Positions 17,285-26,328 of a stretch of DNA of 64,000 bases are shown here, piece after piece (the first letter of the stretch is position 1; every line of letters starts with the position of its first letter). A program made the position numbers and the translations under genes. The DNA comes from Bacillota bacterium (GTDB lineage Bacteria > Bacillota > Sulfobacillia > JACIYH01), in assembly GCA_040757085.1 (NCBI GenBank), contig JBFLXJ010000002.1:163725-227724 (forward strand). Direction: 5' to 3'. The notes beneath the pieces are model-generated. The model saw only the letters and a program-made list of their open reading frames with translations. It was not told the origin of the DNA and ran no database searches.

Positions 17285-18472
17285 ATGGCCGTCACCACAG
17301 CGCTCAACGTGGGGGCCATGACGCTCTGGAGTCCCATCCTTCCCCTGATCTTGCGCGACCTGGGGGCATCGGACTTTCAGGTCAGCCTGTCGGTGGCCAT
17401 ATGGACGGCGGTAGCGGCATTCTTCCAGTACCAGGGGGGAATCTGGACCGACCGATTGGGCCGCCACCCAACCATCGTCTACCCCACCTACCTGTGTGCC
17501 GTGTCCATCGCGGCGGCCGCCTTAATGCCCTCCTGGAGGGCCTTCGTGGCGGTCTACGTCTTGTGGTACGTAGCGAACGCCATCCAAGGACCCGTGTTCT
17601 CAGCGATAATCGGTGAGGCCGTCCCCCCCGAGCGGCAGGGACATGCCTTCGGGGTAGTGGAGTTCGCAGTCGGGGTGGGTGTGGTGGTCGGTCCCCTGGT
17701 GGGCGCCTACCTGCTTCCCATCGTGCGGGCGCAGGGCCTGCTCCTCATCACGGGGGCGGTCTTCCTGTGCACTGCCATCACCAGGCACGCGTTGCTCCAG
17801 GAGACCAAACCCGCTGCGGCGGGCTCACTGCACTTTCGCTTCACCCAGGTGTTCTCCGGACGGCTGGCCGTAGTGCTCCTCATTTCGGCGGCCTACCACC
17901 TGGTACTGAGCACCACCATGTGGGGTCCCTTCCTGGCCCTGCACGCCAGCGACGCCATGGGGCTGAGCAAATCCCAGATAAACTTGTTCTACGCGGCGGG
18001 GTCAGCGGTCTCAGCGGTATCGAGTCTGCTTGCCGGCCGGGCAGTGGCCAGGTGGGGCTGCTACCGGGTGCTCTCCTGGGCCACCCTGAGCCTGGGCGCC
18101 ATTGTGCTGCTCTGGTCACTTCAGAGGCACCTCGTGGCCATCGTGGCCGGCATGCTGGCGATCGCAGCCGCCTTCCAGTTTTCGATGGTGGCCAGTGACA
18201 CCTTCCGGGTTATCGCGCTGCCCGACTCCATCCGGGGCAGGGCCCTGGGCGCTATCGGCACCGTCAGCAGCCTGACGGCTGCCCTAGCCGTCCCCGTGGC
18301 CGGGTACTTGCGCCTGATCTTCCCCCTCGCCCCGTTCCTGCTGGCTGGCGGGACGGCCCTGGTGCTGTTCTTCGCAACGCAGGTTCTCTCTGCCCGTCAC
18401 GCCCAGTCCGCCTCCGCCGCCGGCGATCCGCACTCCCCGGCGGCAGGCGACCCCAATTCCCTCCACGGCTAG
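17285..18472 (+). CDS. MFS transporter
   Basis: Twelve-helix major facilitator. ATG 17285 starts within the first span (MAVTTALNVGAMTLWSPILP) after a GGGAGG twelve bases upstream; GTG 17243 is an in-frame alternative that would add 14 residues. The loop motif between spans 2 and 3 is YQGGIWTDRLGRHPTIV, the usual GxxxDRxGRR-type signature. Length 395 aa. The C-terminal tail after span 12 is Ala/Pro/Ser-rich and uninformative. Substrate unknown. The neighbours on either side are a small secreted protein (divergent) and a flavin oxidoreductase (downstream, 112 bases away). Confidence 0.85.
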   Translation: MAVTTALNVGAMTLWSPILPLILRDLGASDFQVSLSVAIWTAVAAFFQYQGGIWTDRLGRHPTIVYPTYLCAVSIAAAALMPSWRAFVAVYVLWYVANAIQGPVFSAIIGEAVPPERQGHAFGVVEFAVGVGVVVGPLVGAYLLPIVRAQGLLLITGAVFLCTAITRHALLQETKPAAAGSLHFRFTQVFSGRLAVVLLISAAYHLVLSTTMWGPFLALHASDAMGLSKSQINLFYAAGSAVSAVSSLLAGRAVARWGCYRVLSWATLSLGAIVLLWSLQRHLVAIVAGMLAIAAAFQFSMVASDTFRVIALPDSIRGRALGAIGTVSSLTAALAVPVAGYLRLIFPLAPFLLAGGTALVLFFATQVLSARHAQSASAAGDPHSPAAGDPNSLHG

Positions 18473-18584
18473 CGACCCCGGCTCCCTCCCGGCCGGCGAT
18501 CCCGGCCACCAGGCATGAGGCGCTCCCAGTCAGGACACCAATACTGGGGAGAACAAGAACAGCCCCTGCGGGGAGGGAGCGCCA

Positions 18585-20585
18585 GTGCCTACCAGTCACT
18601 ATCCCAATCTGTTTCAGCCGGGTCGTATCGGGAAGGTCACCGTGCGGAACCGCCTGGTGATGCCGCCCATGGCCACCAACTATGCGGGCGAGGACGGCGA
18701 AGTCACGGACCGCATGATCCGCTACTACGAGGAACGCGCCAAAGGCGGCACGGGCATGATCATCGTGGAGAACGCCCAGGTCGACTACCCGGCGGGCAAG
18801 AATGTGGTCCGCCAGCACCGCATCGACAACGACAAGTTCATCCCCGGACTGCGCCTTCTGGCCACGGCCATCAAGCGTCACGGGGCGGTGGCCCTCCAGC
18901 AGATCCACCACGCGGGCAGACAGACCACCCCCGCCATCACCGAGGGACATGTGCCGGTCGCACCATCCCCGGTCCCGTGCAGGTACCTGGGCGTCCAGCC
19001 CCGGGAACTGACCATCGGGGAGATCGAGTCCCTCATCAACAAGTTCGCGGAGGCCACCGCGCGTGCCAGGCTGGCCGGGTTCGACGGCGTGGAACTTCAC
19101 GGTGCCCACGGCTACCTGATCGGCCAGTTCATCTCGCCGTACACGAACAAGCGCATCGACCAGTACGGGGGTACACTAGAGGGTCGCATGCGCTTCCCCC
19201 TGGAGATCGTCCGCCGCGCCCGCGAGAAGGTGGGGGACGACTTCATCATCGGCTTCCGGCTCAGCGCCGACGAGTTCGTGGAAGGTGGCCTCACGTTAGA
19301 AGAAGCCAAGAGGGTGGCGGCGATGCTGGAACAGGCGGGGGTGGACGTCCTGCACGTATCCGCCGGCATCTACGAAAGCATGGACCGCGTCCTGGAGCCC
19401 ATGTCCTATCCTGAGGGCTGGCGCGTCTACCTGGCAGAGGCCATCAAGCAGGTGGTGAGGATTCCGGTAATCACCGTGGGCGTCATCCGCACGCCCGAGA
19501 TGGCGGACCGCATCATCGCCGAGGGCAAGGCCGACTTCGTGGCGGTGGGCCGCGGCCTCATCACCGACGCCGAGTTCGCCCTCAAGGCAGCAACCGGCCA
19601 TACCGACCGCATCAACCGGTGCATCAGTTGCAACGTCGGTTGCGTGGGTAACGGGATATTCGCCTCCAGCATCATGCGCTGTACGGTCAACCCCGCCGTG
19701 GGGATGGAAGAACTGCTGGGCACCATCCCGCCCGCCCCCCACCGGGTGAAGGTGGTGGTGGTGGGAGGCGGCCCCGCCGGCATGGAGGCGGCCCGCATCG
19801 CCGCTATGCGCGGCCACGACGTGGTGCTCTTCGAGAAGTCCGGCCGCCTGGGTGGCCAGATGCTCCTGGCCGCGCTTCCTCCTCATAAAGACAAGATCAA
19901 CTGGTTCACCGATTTCCTCATCAGGGAACTCTCCCTGTTCCGGGTGCGGGTGATGACGGGCCGGCAGGTCTCGGCGGAGGATGTCCTGCGCGAACAACCC
20001 GCCGCCGCGATCATCGCCACCGGCGCCGTCCCCGCCAGTCCGGACATCCCCGGGGTGGACGGACCCCGCGTGGCCCAGGCCTGGGACGTCCTGGCCGGTA
20101 CCCGGCAGGTCGACGGCCAGAAAGTGGTGATCGTCGGAGGCGGCCAGGTGGGTTGCGAGACCGCCGAGTTCCTGGGCGGACGCGGCAAGCAGGTCACCAT
20201 CCTGGAGATGCTGGAGGACCTGGCCCTGGACATGGAACCCATCACCCGCCTGGACCTGCTGGGCCGGTTCAAGCGCCTGGGCATCACCGGCCTGACCGGG
20301 GTCACGGTGACCGCAATCTCCGACAGCACCGTACACACCGTCGACCGCCACATGCAGACCCGGTCGTTCCCGGCCGATACCGTGGTGCTGGCGGTGGGGG
20401 CCACTCCGGTGAACGACCTCGCCCTCGACCTGGCCGGGCGTGTCGGAGAAGTCTACGTGGTGGGAGACGCCGTACGCCCGCGCCGCATCATGGAGGCCGC
20501 CCAGGAAGGAGCACTGGCCGCCTACTCCATCGCCGAAGCCCACAAGTGGCTCAGCCCTCTCTCCCCTGCCCACGCCACCGTATAG
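18585..20585 (+). CDS. NADH:flavin oxidoreductase / 2,4-dienoyl-CoA reductase family (BaiCD/FadH-like)
   Basis: Three-domain old-yellow-enzyme reductase, 666 aa. GTG 18585 follows GGGAGGGAG by six bases. Residues 1-330 are the FMN-binding barrel (NLFQPGRIGKVTVRNRLVMP; LHGAHGYLIGQFISPYTNKR; VGRGLITDAEF). A [4Fe-4S] motif CISCNVGC begins at about Cys346, with a fourth Cys in MRCTVNP. The FAD/NAD part starts with VVVGGGPAGMEAARIAA and VVIVGGGQVGCETAEFL. Such enzymes reduce enoates, dienoyl-CoAs or steroid enones with NADH. The gene is followed after 158 bases by a sigma-54 activator on the same strand. Physiological substrate unknown. Confidence 0.92.
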   Translation: MPTSHYPNLFQPGRIGKVTVRNRLVMPPMATNYAGEDGEVTDRMIRYYEERAKGGTGMIIVENAQVDYPAGKNVVRQHRIDNDKFIPGLRLLATAIKRHGAVALQQIHHAGRQTTPAITEGHVPVAPSPVPCRYLGVQPRELTIGEIESLINKFAEATARARLAGFDGVELHGAHGYLIGQFISPYTNKRIDQYGGTLEGRMRFPLEIVRRAREKVGDDFIIGFRLSADEFVEGGLTLEEAKRVAAMLEQAGVDVLHVSAGIYESMDRVLEPMSYPEGWRVYLAEAIKQVVRIPVITVGVIRTPEMADRIIAEGKADFVAVGRGLITDAEFALKAATGHTDRINRCISCNVGCVGNGIFASSIMRCTVNPAVGMEELLGTIPPAPHRVKVVVVGGGPAGMEAARIAAMRGHDVVLFEKSGRLGGQMLLAALPPHKDKINWFTDFLIRELSLFRVRVMTGRQVSAEDVLREQPAAAIIATGAVPASPDIPGVDGPRVAQAWDVLAGTRQVDGQKVVIVGGGQVGCETAEFLGGRGKQVTILEMLEDLALDMEPITRLDLLGRFKRLGITGLTGVTVTAISDSTVHTVDRHMQTRSFPADTVVLAVGATPVNDLALDLAGRVGEVYVVGDAVRPRRIMEAAQEGALAAYSIAEAHKWLSPLSPAHATV

Positions 20586-20743
20586 CCTGGCTCCCGACCG
20601 TACGCGGTGCCCCGGCGCTGGAGGGATCCCTTCGGTCCCGGGAAGGATGGTCTGCTGGATACGCCGAAGTAACTACTGCGCTCAAGCGACGCGTACCACC
20701 GGCTCCTGCACTACGCGGCCGGAGCCGCCGGGCGAGGTTGCCT

Positions 20744-22576
20744 ATGTCGGATTTGATGTCCATCCAGGCCACGGCCCAGCAGGTGGCGGAGGCGGTCTCT
20801 GCCGCCCTGGGTGTGGAAACCGAAATCGTGGATGACGAACTGACTGTGGTGGCCGGGACCGGTAAGTACCGCCAGCGCATCGGCACCAAGGAGGAAGGCG
20901 GCGACCCGTCGGCCGGGTTCCTGTACGGCCGGGTCCTGCGCACCGGGCAGTCCTTTGTGGTAGAAGACCCCGCTTCCGACCCCACCTACGACCCCCGCTC
21001 CCTCACCGGCGAAACCGAAGAGCAGGCCGAGATCTGCTGCCCCGTCGTGGTGGACGGCCGGGTGGTGGGAGTACTCGGACTTTCGGCCATGAACGCCGCC
21101 CAGCGGGAGATCCTGCTGGGGAAGCAGCGGGAGATGCTCCAGTTCCTGCACCGCATGGCCGAACTGCTGGCCAGCAAGGTCAGGGAGCACCAGGCCATCA
21201 CCCGTTTGAGCATCACCTCGAGCCAGCTGGGCACCATCTTGGAGAGCATCGGGGAAGGAGTCCTGGCCATCGACGAAGGGGGATTCATATCCCACTGCAA
21301 CCGCTCTGCGGAAGTCCTCATCGGGCTGCCGCGACGGGAACTGCTGGGTAGGCACCTGTCGGCCCTGTGGCCGGATTCTCCCATGCTCACGGTGCTGGCC
21401 ACGGGGCAGGGATACCGGGAACGCGAAGAGATGTACCAGCGGCCCCGGCCAGGCCACTTCCTGGTCACCGCCTTCCCCGTGCGCGTGGAGGGCGCCGTCA
21501 AGGGAGTGGTGGCCACTTTCCGGGCGTTCTCCGAGGTGCGCCGCCTCGTGCGCAGCATGACCGATACGCGCCCCGTTTGCACCTTCGCGGACATCAAGGG
21601 GACCAGTCCCGCCATCCTGCGAGTCAAGGAGCAGGCCATGCAGGTGGCGGCCAGCGACGTCACCGTCCTCATCTGCGGTGAAAGCGGCACCGGCAAGGAG
21701 ATGTTTGCCCGCGCCATCCACGCCGCCAGCCCCCGGGCGGCCGGCCCGTTCGTGGTCATCAACTGCGGCGCCATCCCCGAAACCCTGCTGGAAAGCGAGC
21801 TCTTCGGCTACGAGGGCGGGGCATTTACCGGAGCGCGGCGCGAGGGCAAGCCGGGCAAGTTCGAGCTGGCCAGCGGTGGCACCATCTTCCTGGACGAGAT
21901 AGGCGATATGCCCCTGCATCTGCAGGTGAAGCTCCTGCGCGTCCTGCAGGACCACGTGGTGGAACGCGTGGGCGGAACCCGTCCCATACCCGTGGACGTG
22001 CGGGTGATCGCGGCCAGCAACCGCGACCTGGAGCAAATGATGCACGACCACGAGTTCCGCGAGGACCTCTACTTCCGCCTGAGCGTCATCCCCCTGCAGA
22101 TCCCACCCCTCCGCGAGCGGCGGGAAGACATCCCCCTGCTGGCCGAGTACTTCCTGGACAACCAGCGTCACCTGGTGCCAAAGGAAGTGAGCGGCTTCAG
22201 CCGGGCCGTCCTGGAAGCCTTCCTGGCATATGACTGGCCGGGCAACGTGCGGGAACTGCAGAACACCGTGGAATACGCCGTCCACCTGGCGAAGGGGCCC
22301 ACCATCACCCTGGATAGCCTGCCGCCGCGCCTGCGCCGTCACACGACGGCGCCCGGCGGTGGTACGCTGCGCGAGCAAGTGCGCCGTTTCGAGGCCAGCC
22401 TCATCCAAGCCTGCCTGGCCCGCTACGGGTCGGGAAGCAGGGCGGTGGACCAAGCCGCCCGCGAACTGGGAATCAGCCGGGCAAGCCTCTACCGCAAACT
22501 CCGAACCACGCCACACAGCTCCCGGCGCCACGCCGGTGCACCCCCGGCACGGCAATTACCGTTCCTAGAAACGTAA
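20744..22576 (+). CDS. GAF-PAS sigma-54-dependent activator
   Basis: ATG 20744 is six bases after GAGG; the long open frame upstream overlaps the oxidoreductase gene out of frame and is ignored. Order in 610 aa: GAF domain (about 5-140; GFLYGRVLRTGQSFVVEDP), PAS (about 160-265; ILESIGEGVLAIDEGGFISH), AAA+ (about 285-520) with Walker A GESGTGKE, GAFTGA at about 362 and Walker B GTIFLDEIGDM, then a Fis-type helix-turn-helix (AVDQAARELGISRASLYRKL) at the C-terminus. Several cysteines in the GAF domain (EICCPVVV) could be redox- or metal-sensitive. Target promoters are not evident; no -24/-12 box was found before the adjacent oxidoreductase. Confidence 0.92.
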   Translation: MSDLMSIQATAQQVAEAVSAALGVETEIVDDELTVVAGTGKYRQRIGTKEEGGDPSAGFLYGRVLRTGQSFVVEDPASDPTYDPRSLTGETEEQAEICCPVVVDGRVVGVLGLSAMNAAQREILLGKQREMLQFLHRMAELLASKVREHQAITRLSITSSQLGTILESIGEGVLAIDEGGFISHCNRSAEVLIGLPRRELLGRHLSALWPDSPMLTVLATGQGYREREEMYQRPRPGHFLVTAFPVRVEGAVKGVVATFRAFSEVRRLVRSMTDTRPVCTFADIKGTSPAILRVKEQAMQVAASDVTVLICGESGTGKEMFARAIHAASPRAAGPFVVINCGAIPETLLESELFGYEGGAFTGARREGKPGKFELASGGTIFLDEIGDMPLHLQVKLLRVLQDHVVERVGGTRPIPVDVRVIAASNRDLEQMMHDHEFREDLYFRLSVIPLQIPPLRERREDIPLLAEYFLDNQRHLVPKEVSGFSRAVLEAFLAYDWPGNVRELQNTVEYAVHLAKGPTITLDSLPPRLRRHTTAPGGGTLREQVRRFEASLIQACLARYGSGSRAVDQAARELGISRASLYRKLRTTPHSSRRHAGAPPARQLPFLET

Positions 22577-22597
22577 GCCTTGCTACGTAATCCATGC

Positions 22598-23434
22598 TTA
22601 CGACGCCGGGCGAACAGTGCTCCCGGCGATTCGCTCCGGGGGATCGCACCCCGGGACCCAAGCCAGACCATCTCGCCCCGGGCCGCGCGGGCTTGCACCC
22701 GCCGGTGCCGGCGCGGATAGGGGTTCCCCCCTGCCTGGGCCTCCCTCGGAGGGACGCTGGTATAAGGCGTGCGTCTGCTTTCGCCCACGCACGCTGGGGA
22801 GAACCCGGCTCCAGTCGCTCCAGACGTGCCGCCCGCGATTCCTTGCAGGTAGCGGGCGGACGTTTCCGGACCGCAGCCGCTCCCCAAACTTCAGGCCCCG
22901 CCGGGCAATCGCCACTGCCGCTGCCCCGTGCGGCGAAAGCCCGTACCGGGCCAGAAACTTGACCTTCCCAATCACACTCGTGTAGGCCGGATTCACCGCG
23001 ATGACCTCCACGCCCTCCCGGGCCGCCCGGGACACCAGCAGGGCGTGAAAGGCGGCATACGCAAAGTGCGACAGCTTGCGGGCGTGCCGGTCCGACACTT
23101 CCCGCAGCCGCGCTTTCTTCGCCCGGAAGTCCAGCCGCTCCACCACCACTGGCTTGCCGGCCCCCCGGGCCCAGGCGACGACATCTACCACCGCATCCCC
23201 CAGGGTGGCCAGCACCTGTTCCTTCCGCCGGCCCTCCAGTCGGATGTGCAGGTCCCTGGCGGCTACCGGGTTGCCGAACCGGTCCACCTCGCCCACCGCC
23301 ACCCGGTCCGCGTTCAGGTCCACCCCCAGGGCACCGGCCTGCCGGCGGGTCACCCGCTCCGCCGCCGGCCGCTCCGTGGTGGCGAAAAGGTACCAGGTGC
23401 CTGCACCCGCCACCACCGCCTTCACTGCCGACAC
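22598..23434 (-). pseudogene. tnpB: IS607-type TnpB, N-terminally deleted and fused to the tnpA tail
   Basis: RuvC-like RNA-guided nuclease/accessory protein of an IS607-type element. Preserved parts: RuvC-I (LGVDLNADRVAVGEV), the second acidic motif (VVVERLDF), NPAYTSVIGKVKFLARYG, and a C-terminus ending HVWSDW...HALYQRPSEGG. RuvC-I lies only about 35 residues from the frame start, whereas in intact proteins it is well over 100 residues in, so the N-terminal half is gone. Codons just before it (SHKKARELVSAVKAVVAG) read as the normal C-terminus of TnpA in a shifted frame, so a deletion joined the end of tnpA to the middle of tnpB. Presumed inactive. Confidence 0.8.
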
Positions 23435-24033
23435 CAGTTCCCGGGCCTTCTTGTGGCTCCAAGACCGTACAGCTTGCCCGCAAAGCTGGCCACAATCGCC
23501 AGCAGGTCATCCACCAGCTCTTCCTGTAGGGGCTTCCGGTCTTCCTGCCCTTCCACCACATGGAGGCGGACGCCGTGGCTGGCGAAGTACCGGGCCAGAA
23601 AACCGAACCCAAACCGCGTCAGCCGGTCCTCGTACGTCACCGCCACGTCGGTGATCTCGCCCCGCCTCGCCAGTTCCATGAGCCGCAAGAGGCCCTTGCG
23701 CCGGTCGGAGAGGCCGGAGGCCACGTCGGTAACCGCGATGATCCGGTCAAATCCCTGCCCGGCCATCACCGTCCGGATGTGGGCCACCTGGCGATCCAGA
23801 TCCCCCTTGGCCTTCTGCTCGTGAGAGGACACGCGCCCGTAAATGGCGAGGACCCGCTGCCGGTTTCCCTGGACCTCGCCCCGGAGGCGGCGGATCTCGG
23901 ATTCCGGGACCCGCCGCTTGCCGCCCGGCGTGCGCAAGACCCGGATTTTGCCCTGCTGTTCCCAGCGGCGGATGGTGTCGGGGTGGACACCGAGGAGAGC
24001 CGCTGCCCGTTCGATGCCGTAGAGCTGGTCAAT
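23422..24033 (-). pseudogene. tnpA: IS607-type serine recombinase TnpA, frameshifted near its end
   Basis: MerR-like HTH (YGIERAAALLGVHPDTIRRW; EQQGKIRVLRTPGGKRRVPE) followed by a serine recombinase domain: catalytic Ser in AIYGRVSSHEQK, then GLSDRRKGLLRLMELARRG and DVAVTYEDRLTRFGFGFL. The HTH has no ATG, GTG or TTG upstream of it; the frame opens just after a TAG and the only plausible initiator is ATT 24033, so the start may be damaged or non-canonical (TTG 23937 would cut off the HTH). After KLYGL the frame shifts into GATRRPGNWCRQ; the expected tail SHKKARELVSAVK is encoded in the next frame. Probably defective. Confidence 0.8.
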
Positions 24034-24732
24034 GCTTCCAGTCTAGCGAACGTGAGTTTTCCTGTCAATCAGGACAAATACCAATGAACACCTATGAAAT
24101 GGTTAAACTGCTGACAACCCCGCCAGCGCACCCATCAGCATCCCGAGGGCGGCGGTAATGGACACCACGACCCTGGATCATCGGGAAGTCCCGCGCCGGA
24201 CGGGACAGCAGGGAATCGAAACCAGCGCGATGATGTCGATCCCGGCCTGCTCCGCGCAGCATGCGGGGTCGAAAGTGCTAGGTCCGTACGGATTGCCTAC
24301 CACCAGGGTCCGCCCTCCTTGCCCTTTTTCCCTGCCGGCGCGGGGCCGCGGGAGCATCCAGCTGCTCCCACCCCAAACAATTCTGGGTGGCCCCAGAATC
24401 GTGCTACCCCATCAGCACAGTCTGACCGCCCAGTCTGACGTCTGACCCCTTGACGGATGCCTGCGGCCATGGTAAGGTTTTGACGTAACGGTCGTTACAC
24501 GATACGCGGGGGAGGCTACCCGTGCAGGAGAGTCGGTTGTTGCTCGGCCACTAGACCCCGCCCGACCCGTCCCCCTACCGGGTGGCCGTTTGGCGGCAGC
24601 TCAAGGAACCCGGGCAGTGCACCTTCAAAGATCGGCGTGCATACCTCCCGACACCCCCAAGCCGCCGCTGTTCGCTGCCCGTACGGGGCGCCGCAGCCGC
24701 GCAGGGTATTCTACAGAAAAGGGGTCCGACTG
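24034..24732. other. Intergenic region with unidentified coding remnant and promoter region
   Basis: No intact gene. On the minus strand at about 24188-24316 a frame without a good start reads TLVVGNPYGPSTFDPACCAE and QAGIDIIALVSIP, and after a stop another stretch (about 24105-24175) reads VVSITAALGMLMGALAGLSAV, a membrane-like segment. They look like decayed coding sequence, but I do not recognise the family. The right half contains TTGACG boxes at 24450-24455 and 24480-24485 and a palindrome (separate entry) and should hold the promoter of the MFS gene that follows. Confidence 0.4.
24485..24498. promoter_or_regulatory. Operator-like palindrome GTAACG-GT-CGTTAC
   Basis: A perfect 6-bp inverted repeat with a 2-bp centre, directly next to a TTGACG box and about 235 bases upstream of the MFS transporter start. 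The form is that of a TetR- or MerR-class operator. No regulator gene adjoins it, unless one was lost in the decayed stretch to the left. Confidence 0.4.
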
Positions 24733-25887
24733 ATGTTCAACATAATCATAATGGGCCTGACCAGCCTGCTCACGGACATCTCTACCGAGATGGTGTACCC
24801 GTTGCTCCCCCTCTTCCTCACCAGTACCCTGGGGGCGACCCCGGCCATCGTGGGCATCATCGAAGGCATGGCCGAGAGCCTGGCCAGCCTGCTCAAGGTC
24901 TTTTCCGGTGCCATATCCGACCGCTTCGGCCGACGCAAGCCCCTGGCCATCGCCGGGTATGGCTTCTCGGTGGTGGGCAAGCTGTTCCTGGTCATAGCCA
25001 CCTCCTGGACGGGTGTACTGGTGGGCCGTCTGGCCGACCGCTTTGGCAAGGGAGTCCGCACCGCCCCCCGCGACGCCATCATCGCAGAATCAGCGCGAGA
25101 GGGAGCACGCGGAGCCGCATTCGGCCTCCACCGTCTCATGGACACCCTTGGTGCCGTCCTGGGCGTGGTTCTGGCCTACTACTTCCTGACCGGCTACCAC
25201 GGGGACTACCGCATGGTCTTCATTTACTCAATCATCCCGGCTGCCCTGGGCGTGGCCTGCCTCTTCCTGGTGCGCGAAAGGGGAGCAGCAGCAGCGGCAC
25301 GCCGCCAGGTTTCCTTCCAGTGGGGTGCCCTGGATCCCCGCCTGCGCGCTTTCCTGGTAGTCACCTTCCTGTTCACCCTGGGGAACTCGTCCAACCAGTT
25401 CCTCCTCCTGCGGGCGCGCAACCTGGGATTCGCACCCGAGAAGGTCCTCCTCCTGTACCTGCTGTACAACCTGGTCTACGCGCTGGTGTCTTACCCGGCC
25501 GGGAAGCTCTCGGACCGCATCGGCAGGCGCACCCTGCTCGTCCTGGGCTATCTGGCTTACGGTCTGGTCTACCTGGGATTCGCCGTAGTCCGGGATCCCG
25601 GCTCCCTGTGGTGGCTGTTCGCGGCATACGGCATCTACATCGGGTTCACGGAGGGCGTGGAAAAGGCCCTGGTGGCCGACATCGCCCCTGCCCACCAGAA
25701 AGCCACCCTGATCGGATTACACGCCACCCTGGTGGGGATCGGCCTGCTGCCCGCCTCCGCCCTGGCCGGCCTGCTGTGGAACCTGTTGGGCGCCGCAGCT
25801 CCCTTCTATTTCGGCGGTGCCATGGGCTGCCTGGCCTCTCTCGGGTTATGGCATGTCCTCCGCACGCGCGCCCCGGGTGCACCCTAG
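24733..25887 (+). CDS. MFS transporter
   Basis: ATG 24733 follows AAAAGGGG by eight bases. The 384-residue protein has twelve predicted spans and starts FNIIIMGLTSLLTDISTEMVYP, a hallmark of a widespread Bacillota/Proteobacteria MFS subfamily. The loop 2-3 motif is GAISDRFGRRKPL and loop 8-9 has GKLSDRIGRRTLL. LADRFGKGVRTAPRDAI between spans 4 and 5 is also characteristic of the subfamily. Substrate unknown (often annotated as multidrug or sugar efflux). It stands alone, with a palindromic operator candidate upstream. Confidence 0.88.
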   Translation: MFNIIIMGLTSLLTDISTEMVYPLLPLFLTSTLGATPAIVGIIEGMAESLASLLKVFSGAISDRFGRRKPLAIAGYGFSVVGKLFLVIATSWTGVLVGRLADRFGKGVRTAPRDAIIAESAREGARGAAFGLHRLMDTLGAVLGVVLAYYFLTGYHGDYRMVFIYSIIPAALGVACLFLVRERGAAAAARRQVSFQWGALDPRLRAFLVVTFLFTLGNSSNQFLLLRARNLGFAPEKVLLLYLLYNLVYALVSYPAGKLSDRIGRRTLLVLGYLAYGLVYLGFAVVRDPGSLWWLFAAYGIYIGFTEGVEKALVADIAPAHQKATLIGLHATLVGIGLLPASALAGLLWNLLGAAAPFYFGGAMGCLASLGLWHVLRTRAPGAP

Positions 25888-25929
25888 TCGCCACCTGGGC
25901 TCGCACCCGGCCGCCACCCCATCGATCTG

Positions 25930-26137
25930 CTAAGGCTTCTTCACCATGCCTTTGAGGCGCGCGAGAGCCCTACCGTATCCCTCATCCCTCGCAGCCCAGT
26001 TCTGAAGCCTTTCGCAGGGGAACTTTACACAATCGCTGCAGAACTCCAACCGCCTTTCATCCACGCAGCACCTGAGTATCCAGCTTATCGCACTGAGCGC
26101 AGTCGATCCCGCAGGGTGCAACCTTGCAATCACTCAT
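25930..26137 (-). pseudogene. Broken DUF3795 Cys-rich gene
   Basis: Two pieces of one small Cys-rich protein lie in different frames. From ATG 26137 the first frame reads MSDCKVAPCGIDCAQC, the standard DUF3795 N-terminus, then meets a TGA. The second frame, with no proper start, continues LEFCSDCVKFPCERLQNWAA and ends GRALARLKGMVKKP at 25930, the DUF3795 C-terminal part. The total is also shorter than the usual 110-150 residues, so an internal deletion plus a frameshift is likely. DUF3795 proteins have unknown, possibly metal-related roles. A 38-bp tandem duplication covers the start codon. Confidence 0.65.
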
Positions 26138-26186
26138 TCTATCGACCCGCAGGGTGCAACCTTGCAATCACTCATTCTATCGACCC
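26111..26186. repeat. Exact 38-bp tandem duplication over a start codon
   Basis: Two identical 38-bp units (26111-26148 and 26149-26186) beginning GCAGGGTGCAACC and ending CTATCGACCC. A partial third similarity flanks each side. On the minus strand each unit contains ATGAGTGATTGC, the first codons of the broken DUF3795 gene, so the duplication copied the translation start. Confidence 0.95.
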
Positions 26187-26328
26187 CCAGGGCGAACCGC
26201 TGCAGGGACACACCCCGGCCGGTCCCTGACTTCGTACAGACGTTACCACTTCGCCAACCGGTAAGCAATAGTCGGGCCCCACAGGCCGGGAGTAGCGGGG
26301 GGACGTCTGTTCTGATATGCTCTAACCG

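Noticed and set aside
18473..18584. A sigma-54 promoter before the flavin oxidoreductase, expected from the adjacent activator
   Set aside because: No GG-N10-GC with a matching context was found on the plus strand.
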